Positions 21,424 to 32,319 of a DNA stretch of 64,000 bases are shown piece after piece. Made by a program: the position numbers and the translations under genes. Numbering within the stretch: position 1 is the first letter of the stretch; every line of letters starts with the position of its first letter. The notes beneath the pieces are model-generated. The model ran no database searches. It was not told where the DNA came from and saw nothing but the letters and a program-made list of their open reading frames with translations. Origin of the DNA: Pascua guehoae (lineage: Eukaryota; Basidiomycota; Tremellomycetes; Trichosporonales; Trichosporonaceae); the NCBI GenBank assembly GCA_001600415.1, contig BCJX01000004.1, positions 1 through 64,000 of the forward strand, given 5' to 3'.

Positions 21424-22230
21424 ATTGGTAGAGCATGCATGGGTCTTGGTTTCGCCATGGCGTCGTGCATGACGCATGACGCATGACGGCCAGAGGTTGA
21501 GTGGCGCGTGGCACGCTCAGAGTCGCGCGCGTTCGATGCTGGCGTCGGGTCTCCGGGCTTGAGTGAGTAAGATTATTGGATAGGCGGCCTGTTGAGCACA
21601 CCTGTCCAGGCCTGCGCTCCTTGACTTCCACAGCGGATCAAGAAACATCACAGCCTTGGAATGATACGCGTCGACTCGAGGCAAAGACCTGCCTCCCGCT
21701 TGGCTCGGCACGGTGATCGGGCAGAATGCTGCAGAGGGCATGAGATTGAGCGGGCCGTGACTCCGAGTCCGGTCGGTTCCAATGCCATGGCTGAACGCCC
21801 TCACGACTCAGCAGCCTCAGCCGCACCACACCTACTCGAGCGCAACCTGCCTGTCCGGTTGCGCGGCCTACGACCTACGCCTGTAGCCTGCGACCTGGCC
21901 TGCGCCTGCGCCTACAGCCTCGCCTGCACCCGCAACGCCGGCTCTTGCGCGACATGATGTCCCTTTTGCATTGGTACTCTACAATCAATATGAGTGAGGG
22001 GGTAGTTCGGATCTGCTGCAATAAATCTAGCTCTTGAACACGTCAGACGGCCGGCCCACGGACAAAGCCCCGCGAGCCTGGCGCGCCCGGGGCGGGTCTC
22101 GGGGTCGAGCTTTGCTCGGCGCCGCGCCCGTGTTCTGGTGTATTGGGAATCTGAGAGACCGTTTCGAGCTGGACCGCAGAGGCTCGGCGGCCCAGCTCGA
22201 CGTCGCGCAGGCTTTTGTGGCGACGCGCGC
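21424..22230. other. convergent intergenic region ERG27 / mitoferrin
   Basis: 807 bp between two converging genes, both 3' ends. Short CGCCTGCGCCTACAG-like degenerate repeats occur near 21860-21940. No gene or RNA recognised. Confidence 0.5.
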
Positions 22231-23914
22231 TTAGACGGGCGCGCCCGTCTCGGGCAGGTGGCCGCCGCGGCGGATGAGCACCTCTGTACAGTGTTAGCAC
22301 TTGCAGGTAGACGTGGGCCTCGACATCGGGCCTACGCGGCTGGCGCCGCGTGTGGGACTCACTAAAGAACTCGTACGACACCCATGAAATGGCCGTGCTC
22401 GGCGCGACCGTGAGGACACGCGGGAGCATGCCGCGCTTGAGGCCGCGCCAGCCGTCGCGCTCGACAATGATGCGGAGCGCCTCGCCCATGCCGCGGGCGT
22501 TGCGTATCCTGGGATCTTGTGACGAGCCACGCGTCTGGAGGAGCGTCTTGGCCACGTCCAGGGGTGTGGTGACGGCCGCCGCGAGGCCACCGGCGATACC
22601 GCCGGCGGTAATGTGCGTGAGGGGCGAGTAGACGCCGCTTGGGTTCAGGAGCGTCTTGAGCGACTCGTATGCCGAAAACTGCACCGCCGTAAACGGCACG
22701 CTCATCGTGAGCGTCGTCGGATACGACACGTAAAAGGCAGAGAGGCCCTCGGTGCGGTACACGGTCCGCGCGCACTGCATCACGCTGCGGAACGGCGAGT
22801 TTTGGATCTGCATGCGCTGCTTGATCACTGGCAGTGTTAGTATGTGGGCGTGGGGGTATATGCTGGTGGGCCCTGGTGGGCTCTGTCCGAGGCGGCCGCT
22901 GTTACATGGCCGCCAAACGTGCGCACCACGCCGACTCACCGTCAAAGGGGTTCATCAACGCGTCCGAGGTAATGGTGGCCGCGGCACCGGCGACGGCAGT
23001 GCCGGCAACACCGGTCCATCCCTCCTCCCAGCCGCCAGCAATCTCCCTCACAAACTCGTACATGCCAAAGTGGGCGGCGTGTGCTGGACCGGCGCCGAGA
23101 ATGACCGACGCGACACCGCGCCAGAGCGAGCGGATGCCCTCTCCCAGCCGAGCCGAGCGCAGGTGCTGGGCAAATGTCGTGAGCGGTGCGCGCGCCGCGG
23201 CCGTCGCCGTGCCCGAGGCCGCTCCTCCCTGAGCAGTGACCATGGGAGCAAGGACCTGCATGCGGGTCTGGAAGTGTCAGATAAAGCCGCCCATGGAGGC
23301 AGTGGGAGGACCAACCTTGATCGAGTCGACGGGGAAAATGGCAGCATGCTCAGAGATACCCGCCTGTGATGTCAGTGTTTCTGCCGAATGTTTTTTTTAA
23401 TGGCGGTGGCTTGGTGCAGGGACGGGGGGCGAACGAGGCGAGCAGTGACGAGTGCCCGCCAGCTCAGCTCAGCTCGCACCGTAACGCATGCATGATGGCC
23501 TGTGAGGGGTCACCCCCGACCAGCAGCGCGACAAGGACAGTGACGGGTGGTTGGTTGTCTTGGCGATTTTTATCAAAAAGTGGTGCAAAGTGTAACACCC
23601 GGTATCCGGCCGAACCGAGGGGCGGTTGCCAGCCAACCGCTGCAACACACACACCGCGGGGCCGCAGAAAAACTCACCAAGGCACCTGCGGCCATGTTGA
23701 CGCCCCATCCGTAGCCGACGGGGAGACTTTCATAGTCGTACTCGTCCTCGTCAATGTCCGTCTCGATATTGCGCGCCACCTTTTCGAGGTGTGCTCCGTG
23801 GGGCTGGACATGCAACCGTGGAGTGGACGAGGAGGGAGCCGAAGCCGAGGCTGAGGACGACGCGTCTGGCATGGTGGGCGGCTGGGGGACGAGGAGCCGC
23901 TGGGACTGGGACAT
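22231..23914 (-). CDS. MRS4: mitochondrial iron transporter (mitoferrin)
   Basis: Minus-strand exons 23914-23678, 23363-23316, 23267-22940, 22827-22363 and 22283-22231 join in phase to 376 aa. Three mitochondrial-carrier signatures are present: FPVDSIKTRMQ, NPFDVIKQRMQ and TPLDVAKTLLQTRG. The second one (NPFDVIKQRMQ) and SEHAAIFPVDSIKTRMQ are characteristic of mitoferrins (Mrs3/Mrs4, SLC25A28/37). The N-terminal 60 residues are Ser/Ala-rich and then acidic (IETDIDEDEYDYESLPVG), before GVNMAAGALAGISEH. It would import ferrous iron across the inner membrane for heme and Fe-S synthesis. Introns 2 and 4 are short; intron 1 (23364-23677) is 314 nt. The start at 23914 is chosen because it precedes the shared acidic segment; an upstream in-frame ATG at 24028 exists but would add an unlikely leader. 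Confidence 0.92.
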
Positions 23915-26889
23915 GTTAGGTGGCGAGTAACAGGCAGGTGGTGATGTGTCTAGTTCAAGTGGTGTTGACGTCGAGCGGGGGAGGATGGAAGAGGTAATAA
24001 GAAAAAGGGAGGAGACGACGACGACCAACGGATTAACGGATTGAGCGAGTTTCGCGTGGTAGGCACAGCACGGGGATCAAGGACAGGACAGACGACGCAG
24101 GTAAACCCCACACGGCAACCTGAGGGCGGGCACAAGCCGCAGCAGACAGACTGTCACGCAGCAAAGAGACAAAAGTCCCCCCCCCTCGTGTCCCCCCTTC
24201 GTACTGCTCCTCGGTACGTCGGACGTCTTGTCGGCCGATCGAGGTTGGGGGTTGGGGGGCTGGGCAATAGTTTGCGCGGTGACTCACTCTACGAGTTGAG
24301 CGACAGCAGCCGCAGTGTGCTGCTGCTTGCGAGGGGAGAGGAGAGGGCGGGTGGTGCCGTCTCGGCTTTGGGTCGGCAGTGCTCGGCGCTGGTGGCGAGC
24401 AGAGGTGTAGAGGATGGAGACGCAGGCGGTTGCGAGTAGAGATAGTTTGAAAGAACGGCCGGTCAAAGGCAAGTTGGGTTGGGTTGGGTAGGTCTGGCTG
24501 GGTAGGTCGCTTGTTGCACGCGAGGGCCAGGTGGCAGTCAAGCAGCCAGGCCAGCCAGGTTGTGCGGTCATACGGCCCGCCAGCCAGTCATCAGCCAGCA
24601 GCCAGGCAGCCATGCCAGCCAGCCAGTGCCATTTTGCCATTCCGAACCGCAGAGACATGAGCGTCACTGCCGGTCACTCTTGGACGCCCCTCTTGCCTGC
24701 CTGCCTGCGCCCTTTGCCGATCCACCCACACGCAACTCTAGTCGAAAAAGCCTAACGGCAGACGGAANCAAATTCATCTTTTCCTTCCTCCCAAAAAAAA
24801 AAAAAAAAAAAAAAACCCCCTGGCTGGTTGGATTTAGGCACGCGCCAGGAGACAAGCCGATGACGGGGTGGTCGAGACGACCAATGTGGGCCGCGGTGGT
24901 CATGTGGCGCTCGGCCCTCATCGGCTCTGCCTGCATACCGTACTCGACGCCGAGCCAAGGCAGCGAGGCAGCCAGCCCATTTCGGCCGGCAAACCGGCAC
25001 ACCACGTACACCACACCTGCAGACTGAAACGTTTACGTCGATACCTCGACTGGCATGGACCCGACAAAGCCGAACAAGCATACATGCATCTGCATCCATC
25101 TGGGTGTGCTTCTGCTTCTGGTTCTGCTTCTCCGTGCTTGTTCAAGCTGCATGCAGGATCAGCTGAACGTGACTGATGAAACCGACTCGGGACCCGTGCA
25201 TGCCTGAGCAACCGCAGGCCTCTGCTGACTGACTGTTCAGGTGGAGCCTCATCAGCTCGGACTCGAGTGGACGCTGCCGCCCCAGGTCCCAGGCATGCAA
25301 GCGAAGGCGGGTGTCATGTGTTATTCCTGTGCCTCCCCTATCTGATAGAGAGGATATAGAAACGTGGAATGAACCGGCGCGGGTGAGCGGACACCGGACA
25401 CAGCCCCGTGGGCCGTCGAGTAGCCGTCGCGCTTGAGCCCCCTCTGCTCGAAGGAAGGTGTTAAATTTCCACACAAATACCCCGCGCGCACCCCCTCGCT
25501 CTGTCAGCCAGCGTCCACTACCGAGGCTGAGCGAGTGACAACACCCCGTGCTTTGGACGTCTTGGCATCTGACAAAGCCCCCCTGCTCGTGCCCGGTAGC
25601 CTTCTTACAAAGCGCGTCTGGGATATTACAAAGCTCGTGTTGTCACCCATGCCCCCGTGACGGACCTTGTTCCGTGGTGGAGATCTCGAGCGGGGAATGA
25701 TCAGTGGCGAGAGAGGTGGTCCACGGATCTTCAACAGGCAGGCACTCGAGCTTCGTATTCTCTCTCCACATGGCCAGCTGACCGCCACTCCGAGGCGAGC
25801 GAGAAGCCGCGAGACTCGTTGGCTATCTGATAATGAATGGTGCACGCGGGCGGCTTCGGCCGGTGTCGGCGGTCGTCGAAACGCCACACAAATCCTCATT
25901 CCGAACGAGTGGTTCAGCCGATGCAAGCGAGGTGGGTGTTGGGCCACGTGTGCCACGTGCGCCACGTGCACCACGTGTGACTCTTCACTAGTGACGGTAC
26001 GACAGTCTTCTGAACTTTCTGAGCCCAACCAATTTTGACACGAGTTTGGCGTTCATCCTTCTTTTTTCTCCACTGAACACTGTTTCTTCACTCATCCTTC
26101 CAGTATCAAGTTTGCACCATCTCTCACATTCTCGTATGCTTGAGCACCCCAGAGGTCTATCCACTGAATGTAAGTCTCCCCACGACGGCCAGCGCTGACA
26201 GACAGTCCATGCCCACTACCACCGCTGCGACTGACACTCCTGACGCTGTCCACATCTCCCTCTCCTCCCCTTTCCTCCCCCAGCGCTCCCGGCGCACTAC
26301 ACCGCCCACACCCTTTCCTCCCACACCTTTTCCTGTCGACCTCCGTCTGCATGTCCCCATCTCCCTGACCCGGCACTTTCGAAGCCCCGCCGCACTGCTC
26401 ACCAGTCGGCGGGGTCAAAAAGCGGCCAATAGAAAGCCCACCTGCCCGCACCACAAAGGTCGGGCGGGTCCTCTTTAATTCTGTACTGGCGCCGCCGTCA
26501 GGCCAGTGTGGTATGCTTAGAGGGTACATTTATAGTTTTTAGGTGTTAGCTGCGATGTACACGCGTTTTTGGTTCACTCAATGCTTGATCGCTGCAGCCG
26601 TTTGGGGATGATGGCTCGGTGAGGAGAGTTTCGGCAGACTGGCCCTTGGGAACACCCCAGTGGCCAGAAGTCCTCGGCACCATGCACGCTAGTCTCAAGA
26701 GTCCACCACCTCGACTACACGCCTGCAACAGGTTGCCGCACAAATGCTTGCACAGTAGTTTTCATTCCATTCGACATTTCGACAGTTTGGCCACGGGCGC
26801 CTTTTGAACTTTGGACAAAGCAGGACAGCGGGCCGCCAACTTGACCCGGCCCGTGACTACGAAAGAGATACGAAAAGACGAGACACACT
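23915..26889. other. gene-poor stretch, about 3 kb
   Basis: Between the mitoferrin start and the SR-protein stop. It contains CCAGCCAGCCAGG-type short repeats (24540-24620), an ambiguous base at 24768 beside a run of 22 A (24795-24816), the CACGTG array (25945-25977) and a possible intron at 26163-26203. Frames longer than 60 codons occur but none has a family motif, an ATG in good context and splice support together. Confidence 0.45.
25945..25977. promoter_or_regulatory. four CACGTG boxes at exact 9-bp spacing
   Basis: CACGTG occurs at 25945, 25954, 25963 and 25972, each preceded by GC or C and followed by TG or CG/CA, giving a tandem 9-bp unit CCACGTGNN. CACGTG is the classical bHLH site (Cbf1, Pho4, USF, SREBP relatives). 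The nearest possible transcript on the plus side starts around 26050-26160. Confidence 0.6.
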
Positions 26890-29084
26890 TTAAGCAGCGG
26901 GGTAGTCGCGCTCACGGCGGGGCGAGCGCTCGCGGGCGTACCGGTCATCGCGGCGGTCATCGCGCGGCTCGCGGTCACGGGGCTCACGGTCGCGGGGCTC
27001 ACGCTCACGCGGCTCGCGGTCGCGGGGCTCGCGGGGCTCGCGGCGGTCGTCGCGACGGTCGTCGTAGCGGTCACCACCACGGCGGTCGTCAAAGCGGCGG
27101 TCGTCACGGCGGCGGTCGTCAAAGCCACGGTCGTAGCCGCGGCCCTCGTAGCGGTCGCCACCACCACCACCACGGCGGTCGTCGTAGCCGCCTCCACCGC
27201 GGTACGAGTCGCCACGACCGCCGTAGCCAAAGTCGCGGGGCGGGGGGCGGTCGTAGCCGCCGCCAAAGCCACCACCAAAGCCGCCAGCGCGGTCGTCAGC
27301 CTGGGTGTAAGCTAGTGTTCAAGCGTACGAGAGAGTTGGTGTTGCAGTGTACCAGCGCCTAGTCCAGACTGCAAGTCAGGCCAGAACAATACGCACCGGA
27401 GCCATCTCGACCTTTACCGCTGAACCGTGCAGCTCAGTGCCGTCCAGGCGACGGATGGCGTCCTCGGCGTCGGCAAGAGTAGGGTACTCGATGGTACTGT
27501 TGTCAGCGCGGTAACGAGGGCAAACCTCGAGTTGCGAGCATCCATCGAGAGTTTCGGCCCCTCGATGCTTGACGCCGCAGCTCTACCTGGCACTCACCCC
27601 TGGCCCGAGCGGTCAATGTCGGCAAAGAGGATGGCGTCGGACGCCGAGCGGCCAAAGTCCTTGAGGTCCTAATGGATTAGAGATTGCTCCTTGCTTTCGG
27701 TATGTGCCAGCTCCTCGTTCTCGTTTCCCGTCCTGTATGCCCCGTCGCGCCCTGCCCCGCCACGATGTGTATGCAAGTACGCAAGTAGTCCCTGTGTCGC
27801 CACCGCCTCGCAGCCTGGTTCTCGAAGATGGACCAGACCATTGATGGGGAGAGAGTGTATTGGCAGTGCCGTTGCCGAGCGAGTCCGCCCAGAGGTGACA
27901 CCCATCGAACGCCCAGCCAACACGAGGAAAATTGCAACTTGCAGCCTTGCACGCCTGCACGCTTGTCCGCCTTGTACTCCTTGCACGCCTTGCACGCACG
28001 CCGCCGTCCGGGCAGCGCATCGAGGACCATTGGGTCGCCTGGCACAGTCGCCACGCCTTGGCGCACGACTAGACCGTCCAAACGTCCCATGTTTCAACGC
28101 CCAATGTCCAACGTCCAACGTCCGACGCCAGACGCCGACATTCGACATCCGCCCGCACATCTTCCAGTTCAGGTCCTCGTATACAGGTCCAGTGGGGGGT
28201 TGAATAGCTTGGATTCGCCAGGCCAAGGGTGCAATGCCAAGATAAACAGCTCTTGTTCCGAGCTGCGCCCGACGATGATGACCGACAGGCAAAGACCGAC
28301 AAAGGTCTACGCCCACGTCCTACGCCTAGATGAGGGGAGGGATTTCCAGTTCAGGTGTGCCTAGGGCGCCAGGGGAGGTGATGGAGTGGAGTGAAAAAAG
28401 TGGCCAGCGACGCGTCTACACCATCCACCTCAGGAGAAAAAAAGAGTTAAGAGTTGATCCGCACCTGCCAGCTGGTCGAGCTTGAGAGATTGGTGACGCT
28501 AACGCGCACGCCGCGGCTGGGGCGGGGACCACGACGAGGGCTGAGATGCATTAGCGACTGGTCGGCGGCGTGGTTGGGCAGCGCGGTGAATACTCACGGC
28601 ATGCCACCATCGTAGAAGTCGCGGCGACGCGTGTCGCGCGAGGGCTCGACAATCAGCCTGTAGTGTTAGCACGAGCAAGAGAGGACAGACCAGGTGGCCA
28701 AACATCTTGCCAGTAGGACGCTTACCTGTCACCCTGGAATTCCTTGCCGTTGAGGGCGCTAGCAGCAGCCTCAACATCCTACAAGTGTCAGTAAACTTGA
28801 TACCAACCCATCCACACGCGCCGACTCACGTCGCTGTTCTCAAACTCGACAAAGCCAAAGTTGGACATCAGACGGATGTCAACAATGCGGCCGAAGCCCT
28901 TGAAGTGCTGCAACAGTTAGAAAGCACGGTATCAAGGTGGATGGAAAATGTTGCCCACGTCTTCGACATCTTGCTTCTGGACTCCTGTGGAAGGGTTAGC
29001 AGATGCAAACATGAACAAAAAGGCATCTGAAACACTGGTAGACTCACCCTGGGGGAGACGTCCGACGTAGGCAGTGGGAGGCAT
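26890..29084 (-). CDS. SR-type RNA-binding protein, two RRMs and RGG/RD tail
   Basis: Nine minus-strand exons (29084-29048, 28984-28959, 28907-28830, 28778-28726, 28657-28598, 28540-28465, 27668-27598, 27496-27397, 27300-26890) join in phase to 303 aa. RRM1 (residues about 4-72) has RNP2 AYVGRLP and RNP1 NFGFVEFE. RRM2 (about 105-180) starts VRVSVTNLSSSTSWQDLKDF, the pseudo-RRM layout of SR proteins, with GTIEYPTLADAE. The tail has FGGG/YGG repeats then DRR/PRDREPRERE blocks, ending SPRRER. This fits an SRSF4/5/6- or Npl3-like splicing and mRNA-export factor; the acidic-arginine tail replaces classical RS repeats. Intron 6 (27669-28464, 796 nt) separates the two RRMs and is about fifteen times longer than the others. 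Divergent with the DHHC gene. Confidence 0.88.
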
Positions 29085-29959
29085 GTTTATAGAGGATGGA
29101 TGCAGTCAAGTGACGGGTGGGGTGTGAGAGTGGATGGAGGAAAGGACAACAATAGGAGATCGCAAACGGAGGGTTAGTCAGTGTGTGGAGCACGCACCAA
29201 CCCCCAGTACTGTAGTACTCCCTCCCCCCCCCCGTCCCTGCATTCATTCATGGATGGCTTGGACGCATGGACTAAAGCCGCCCACGCGGTGGTCTAGACT
29301 TTTTGCCAGGGCGGAAGCAAATCGGCCTGTACCTACCTGGCTTGTATTTCCGCTTTACCGTTGTTGGGTACATCGCTTTTGGTGCCCCTGCCCGGTTTGG
29401 AGCTACCCGGACCTAGGGCCTAGGGGGATGCGATGCACGCGTTTGGTACAGTCATTGGGTGGCGAGACCGAGGATGGTGACGTTTTAGATGTGCACCGCT
29501 CCATTGCACCGCCAACACCCCCCAGCACCGCAACGGCACAGCTACGACAACAACGGTCACCTCTTCTTACACTGGTTTGCGACTCTGTCGGGCCAAATCC
29601 CCCCGCCCCCATCACATCACACTTGGCGGACAACGCACGACGACGGCGCACGACCTGCCCGCGCATCACGCAGCTGACTGACGACTCTCGCCTGAGGTCC
29701 TCCCCCACCCCAGCTGGATCGCGAGATCGTCCGCCGGTCAAATGTCAAGTGCGTGTCCATCACAAGCGGGCGTCATCCTCCGCATCTCATCCACTTCTTC
29801 TCTTCTCTCCACCTCTTGAGAGACCTTGAACACACTCCGCCATCAAGCACCGGCCACCACCCTATCCCTCTACCTACCTGCTCTTTACCCCCGAAACCAC
29901 GCCCGGACCCTCTCTCCTTTCCCTCTCCCTCGAAACACCTCGAGTTCCAGGCCGACAGA
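29085..29959. other. divergent intergenic region SR protein / palmitoyltransferase
   Basis: 875 bp between two divergent starts. It is C-rich near 29225 and pyrimidine-rich from 29760 to 29950, the latter likely the leader of the palmitoyltransferase gene. No gene seen. Confidence 0.5.
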
Positions 29960-31799
29960 ATGCCAACGTCGGCGCTTGACAACCCGAGCAAGACATGGCG
30001 GCAACGGCTCGCCGCGCGCGCGGGCCCAGCCATGCCCGACTACTGGATCCAGCTCAAGATTGTCGTCTTGTGAGTGAGAAAATGGCGAGGGTGGCTTGGT
30101 GGCTGGTGCGGAGTGACTCTCCAAGGTACCACAAGTTCTTCTTCGAGTCACACCGCGCTTCCCGGACGCCTTGCCTTCAGGCCTCATTGGAGCCCTGGTA
30201 CCAGCCCGACCCCTCGGGTATCCATCATGCAGCGCCACCCCGCCATCAGAGGTCCCACTGACCACTGCAGGGTTGTGCTCGGACTCGCCGTCTGGTGCTT
30301 CTACGTCGTCGCCGGGAGGGTGTGTGCGCCAGCGATCCAGCACAAGCCGGGCCGTGGAATCGACCGAGGAGCAGGGAGTGAGTACTTGCTCTGGAACAAT
30401 GAGGTCAGGGACACGGACTGACCGTGCACAGTCGGAGTCCTCGTTGCGTTTGTGATCCTTTGGCTCATGTTCATGTGGAGTTACCTGGCTGTAAGTCGTG
30501 GTGTGCATGCAGAGGAAGAGCGTATCACTCACTCCCCTCGCAGATCGTCTTGACACCGCCAGGATATGCCCGAGATGTACGTTAATGTGATGGGGCCTTG
30601 GCACTGTGGTACTGACGTCTGTCTAGGTTGTGCCCGAAGCGGCTGAATTTCCTATGAAGCCGCAACCCGGGACGTTCACGGTGGACAAGCGCCCGCCCGT
30701 CGGCAACGATTGCCCCATTCCCAACTCAACCGACCCATTCTTGATGGCTAAAGAGGCAACTGAAATGTCCGACTCGAGTGCTGGGCCATCCCCAACGTCG
30801 ACCCAGGGTCCGCACAGGTCGGAAATGGCATTACCTCACCCGACAGCATCACCACCGATGGCCACCCCATCAGACGAGGCAGTGACCTTTACCTTCCCAC
30901 CACCACCACCAGGTGGTCTCGCAGTGCCGCGTCCCGTGCCCCGTATCAATACTATGCCTCGGTGGTGCGCACACTGCAAGATCATCAAGCCGGATCGTAC
31001 CCACCACTGCCGCCATTGCGGCACGTGCGTGCTCCAATTTGACCGTAAGTGCATCACAAGCATTGTGATTGCAAGCTCACTCTCCCAGACCACTGTCCGT
31101 GGATTGGCCAATGTGTAGGATGGCGCAATCATGCGGTAGGTCACAACCAACCAACCTCTTCGCCCGCATTTCTAACAGCTAGATCTTCATGACGTTCAAC
31201 TTCTGGGCCGGTGTCTTCTGTACTTTTGACTTGGTCGTCCTGGTCGTTGAACAATCCATGTCAAACTACCTGGACGGGCAAAAGATTGCCTTGGCCATCA
31301 TGTGAGTGCGGCGATGCTTCCCTGCAGAGGACCACGCTAATATTCAGCTGTGCTCTCTTCATCTTATTCACTCTATTTGCGATGCTCCCGACCCACATCA
31401 ACCTCATCTTGACGGGCAAGTCGACAGTCGAGTCCTTTGCCTCAGATACCCAGAAGCGTGCAGAGCAGGCCGTGCTCGACCGCGAGTTCAAGGGCATGTG
31501 CTCCTTTGTGGACAAGCGTACAGTGCGCAGGCGCTGGGAGGACGAGTACGGCGGCGTCGCCATCAATGACCGCTGGGCATTTGGCCGCAAGCGCGACTTA
31601 TGGAAGCAGGAGATGGGCCCGTCGTGGCTTGGATGGATTCGTACGTTCAGCTGGGCGTCCTACCCAACCCAGAGCTGACATTACAGTCCCTATCGGGCGC
31701 CCATTAGGCGACGGCATCCACTTTCCAGCCAACCCGCGCTTTGGTCCTAACGGCGAGTGGCTCCCACGAAGCGAGTGGCCAAAGGTTATTGCAGTCTAG
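29960..31799 (+). CDS. DHHC palmitoyltransferase (PFA3-like)
   Basis: Exons 29960-30069, 30271-30377, 30432-30490, 30544-30576, 30627-31044, 31089-31135, 31183-31301, 31348-31640 and 31687-31799 join in phase to 432 aa. Two hydrophobic segments precede the zinc-binding cysteine-rich domain (WCAHCKIIKPDRTHHCRHC, then [21 protein letters not shown]) and two follow it (FWAGVFCTFDLVVLVV, CALFILFTLFAMLP). The catalytic Cys is in DHHC. The enzyme S-acylates proteins at Golgi, vacuole or plasma membrane. An insert of about 90 disordered residues separates TM2 from the cysteine-rich domain. The phase-1 intron at 31045-31088 splits the first His codon of DHHC. Position of the insert and overall length fit PFA3-type fungal enzymes, but the assignment to PFA3 rather than another paralogue is tentative. 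Confidence 0.87.
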
Positions 31800-32319
31800 A
31801 TGCGCAGAATCTCGGGATGGATACAATGTCTTCGTAGTGTGTAATGTATACTACCCCCATCATGCATGTGGCACCAGTTGCCTCCTGAAACGCTCAATTG
31901 ATGCTCGTCGTTGCTTGTGCGGTTTTGGCTGCCACCGGGGCATCGCGACTGCCTTCCTTTGGTACCTGCAATTTGACCTCTGTCGTTTTCTCCAACCCTG
32001 CATCGATCGTCCTTCCTCGGTTTTCTCGTAGCCTTCCTTCTTTCCTTCCTTCCTCGGTCTCCTTCCTTCCCTCCCTCATCTCTTCCTTTCTCCCTTCCTC
32101 CTCTCTTTCATTCACTACTTCTCTCTTTCACTCTTTCATTCCACCTCACTCGCCACCAACTGCTATCGTCCAACCGCTTGCCACTTTGTCAACAACCACG
32201 GATCACCCAGGCCCACACCATCTGCAGAGTGTGTGTTTGTGTGTGCGCGCATGTGCACAACGGTCAACGCCACTCAACGTCACTGGGCACCAGCGGGCAC
32301 CCATCGCGCCGTGTCCAGT
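31800..32319. other. intergenic with TTCC-rich leader
   Basis: 520 bp between the palmitoyltransferase and the KAR5-like gene. The pyrimidine array at 32030-32110 lies in it, followed by TC- and GT-rich sequence. No gene seen. Confidence 0.5.
32030..32110. repeat. TTCC/CTTT polypyrimidine array
   Basis: About 80 bp dominated by CTTCC and CTTTC units, the second such array in the window. It sits about 250 bp upstream of the KAR5-like start. Confidence 0.85.

Noticed and set aside
24795..24816. Poly-A run as a processed-retrocopy tail
   Set aside because: No coding or gene-derived sequence precedes it on either strand, and an ambiguous base nearby suggests a simple homopolymer.
26140..26478. 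Pro/Ser/Thr-rich plus-strand frame
   Set aside because: Starts with TTG rather than ATG, has no recognisable domain, and the local intron-like signals point to a different frame.
26811..27362. Long plus-strand frame rich in Arg, Gly and His
   Set aside because: It is the antisense shadow of the repetitive last exon of the SR-protein gene; it lacks splice and family support.
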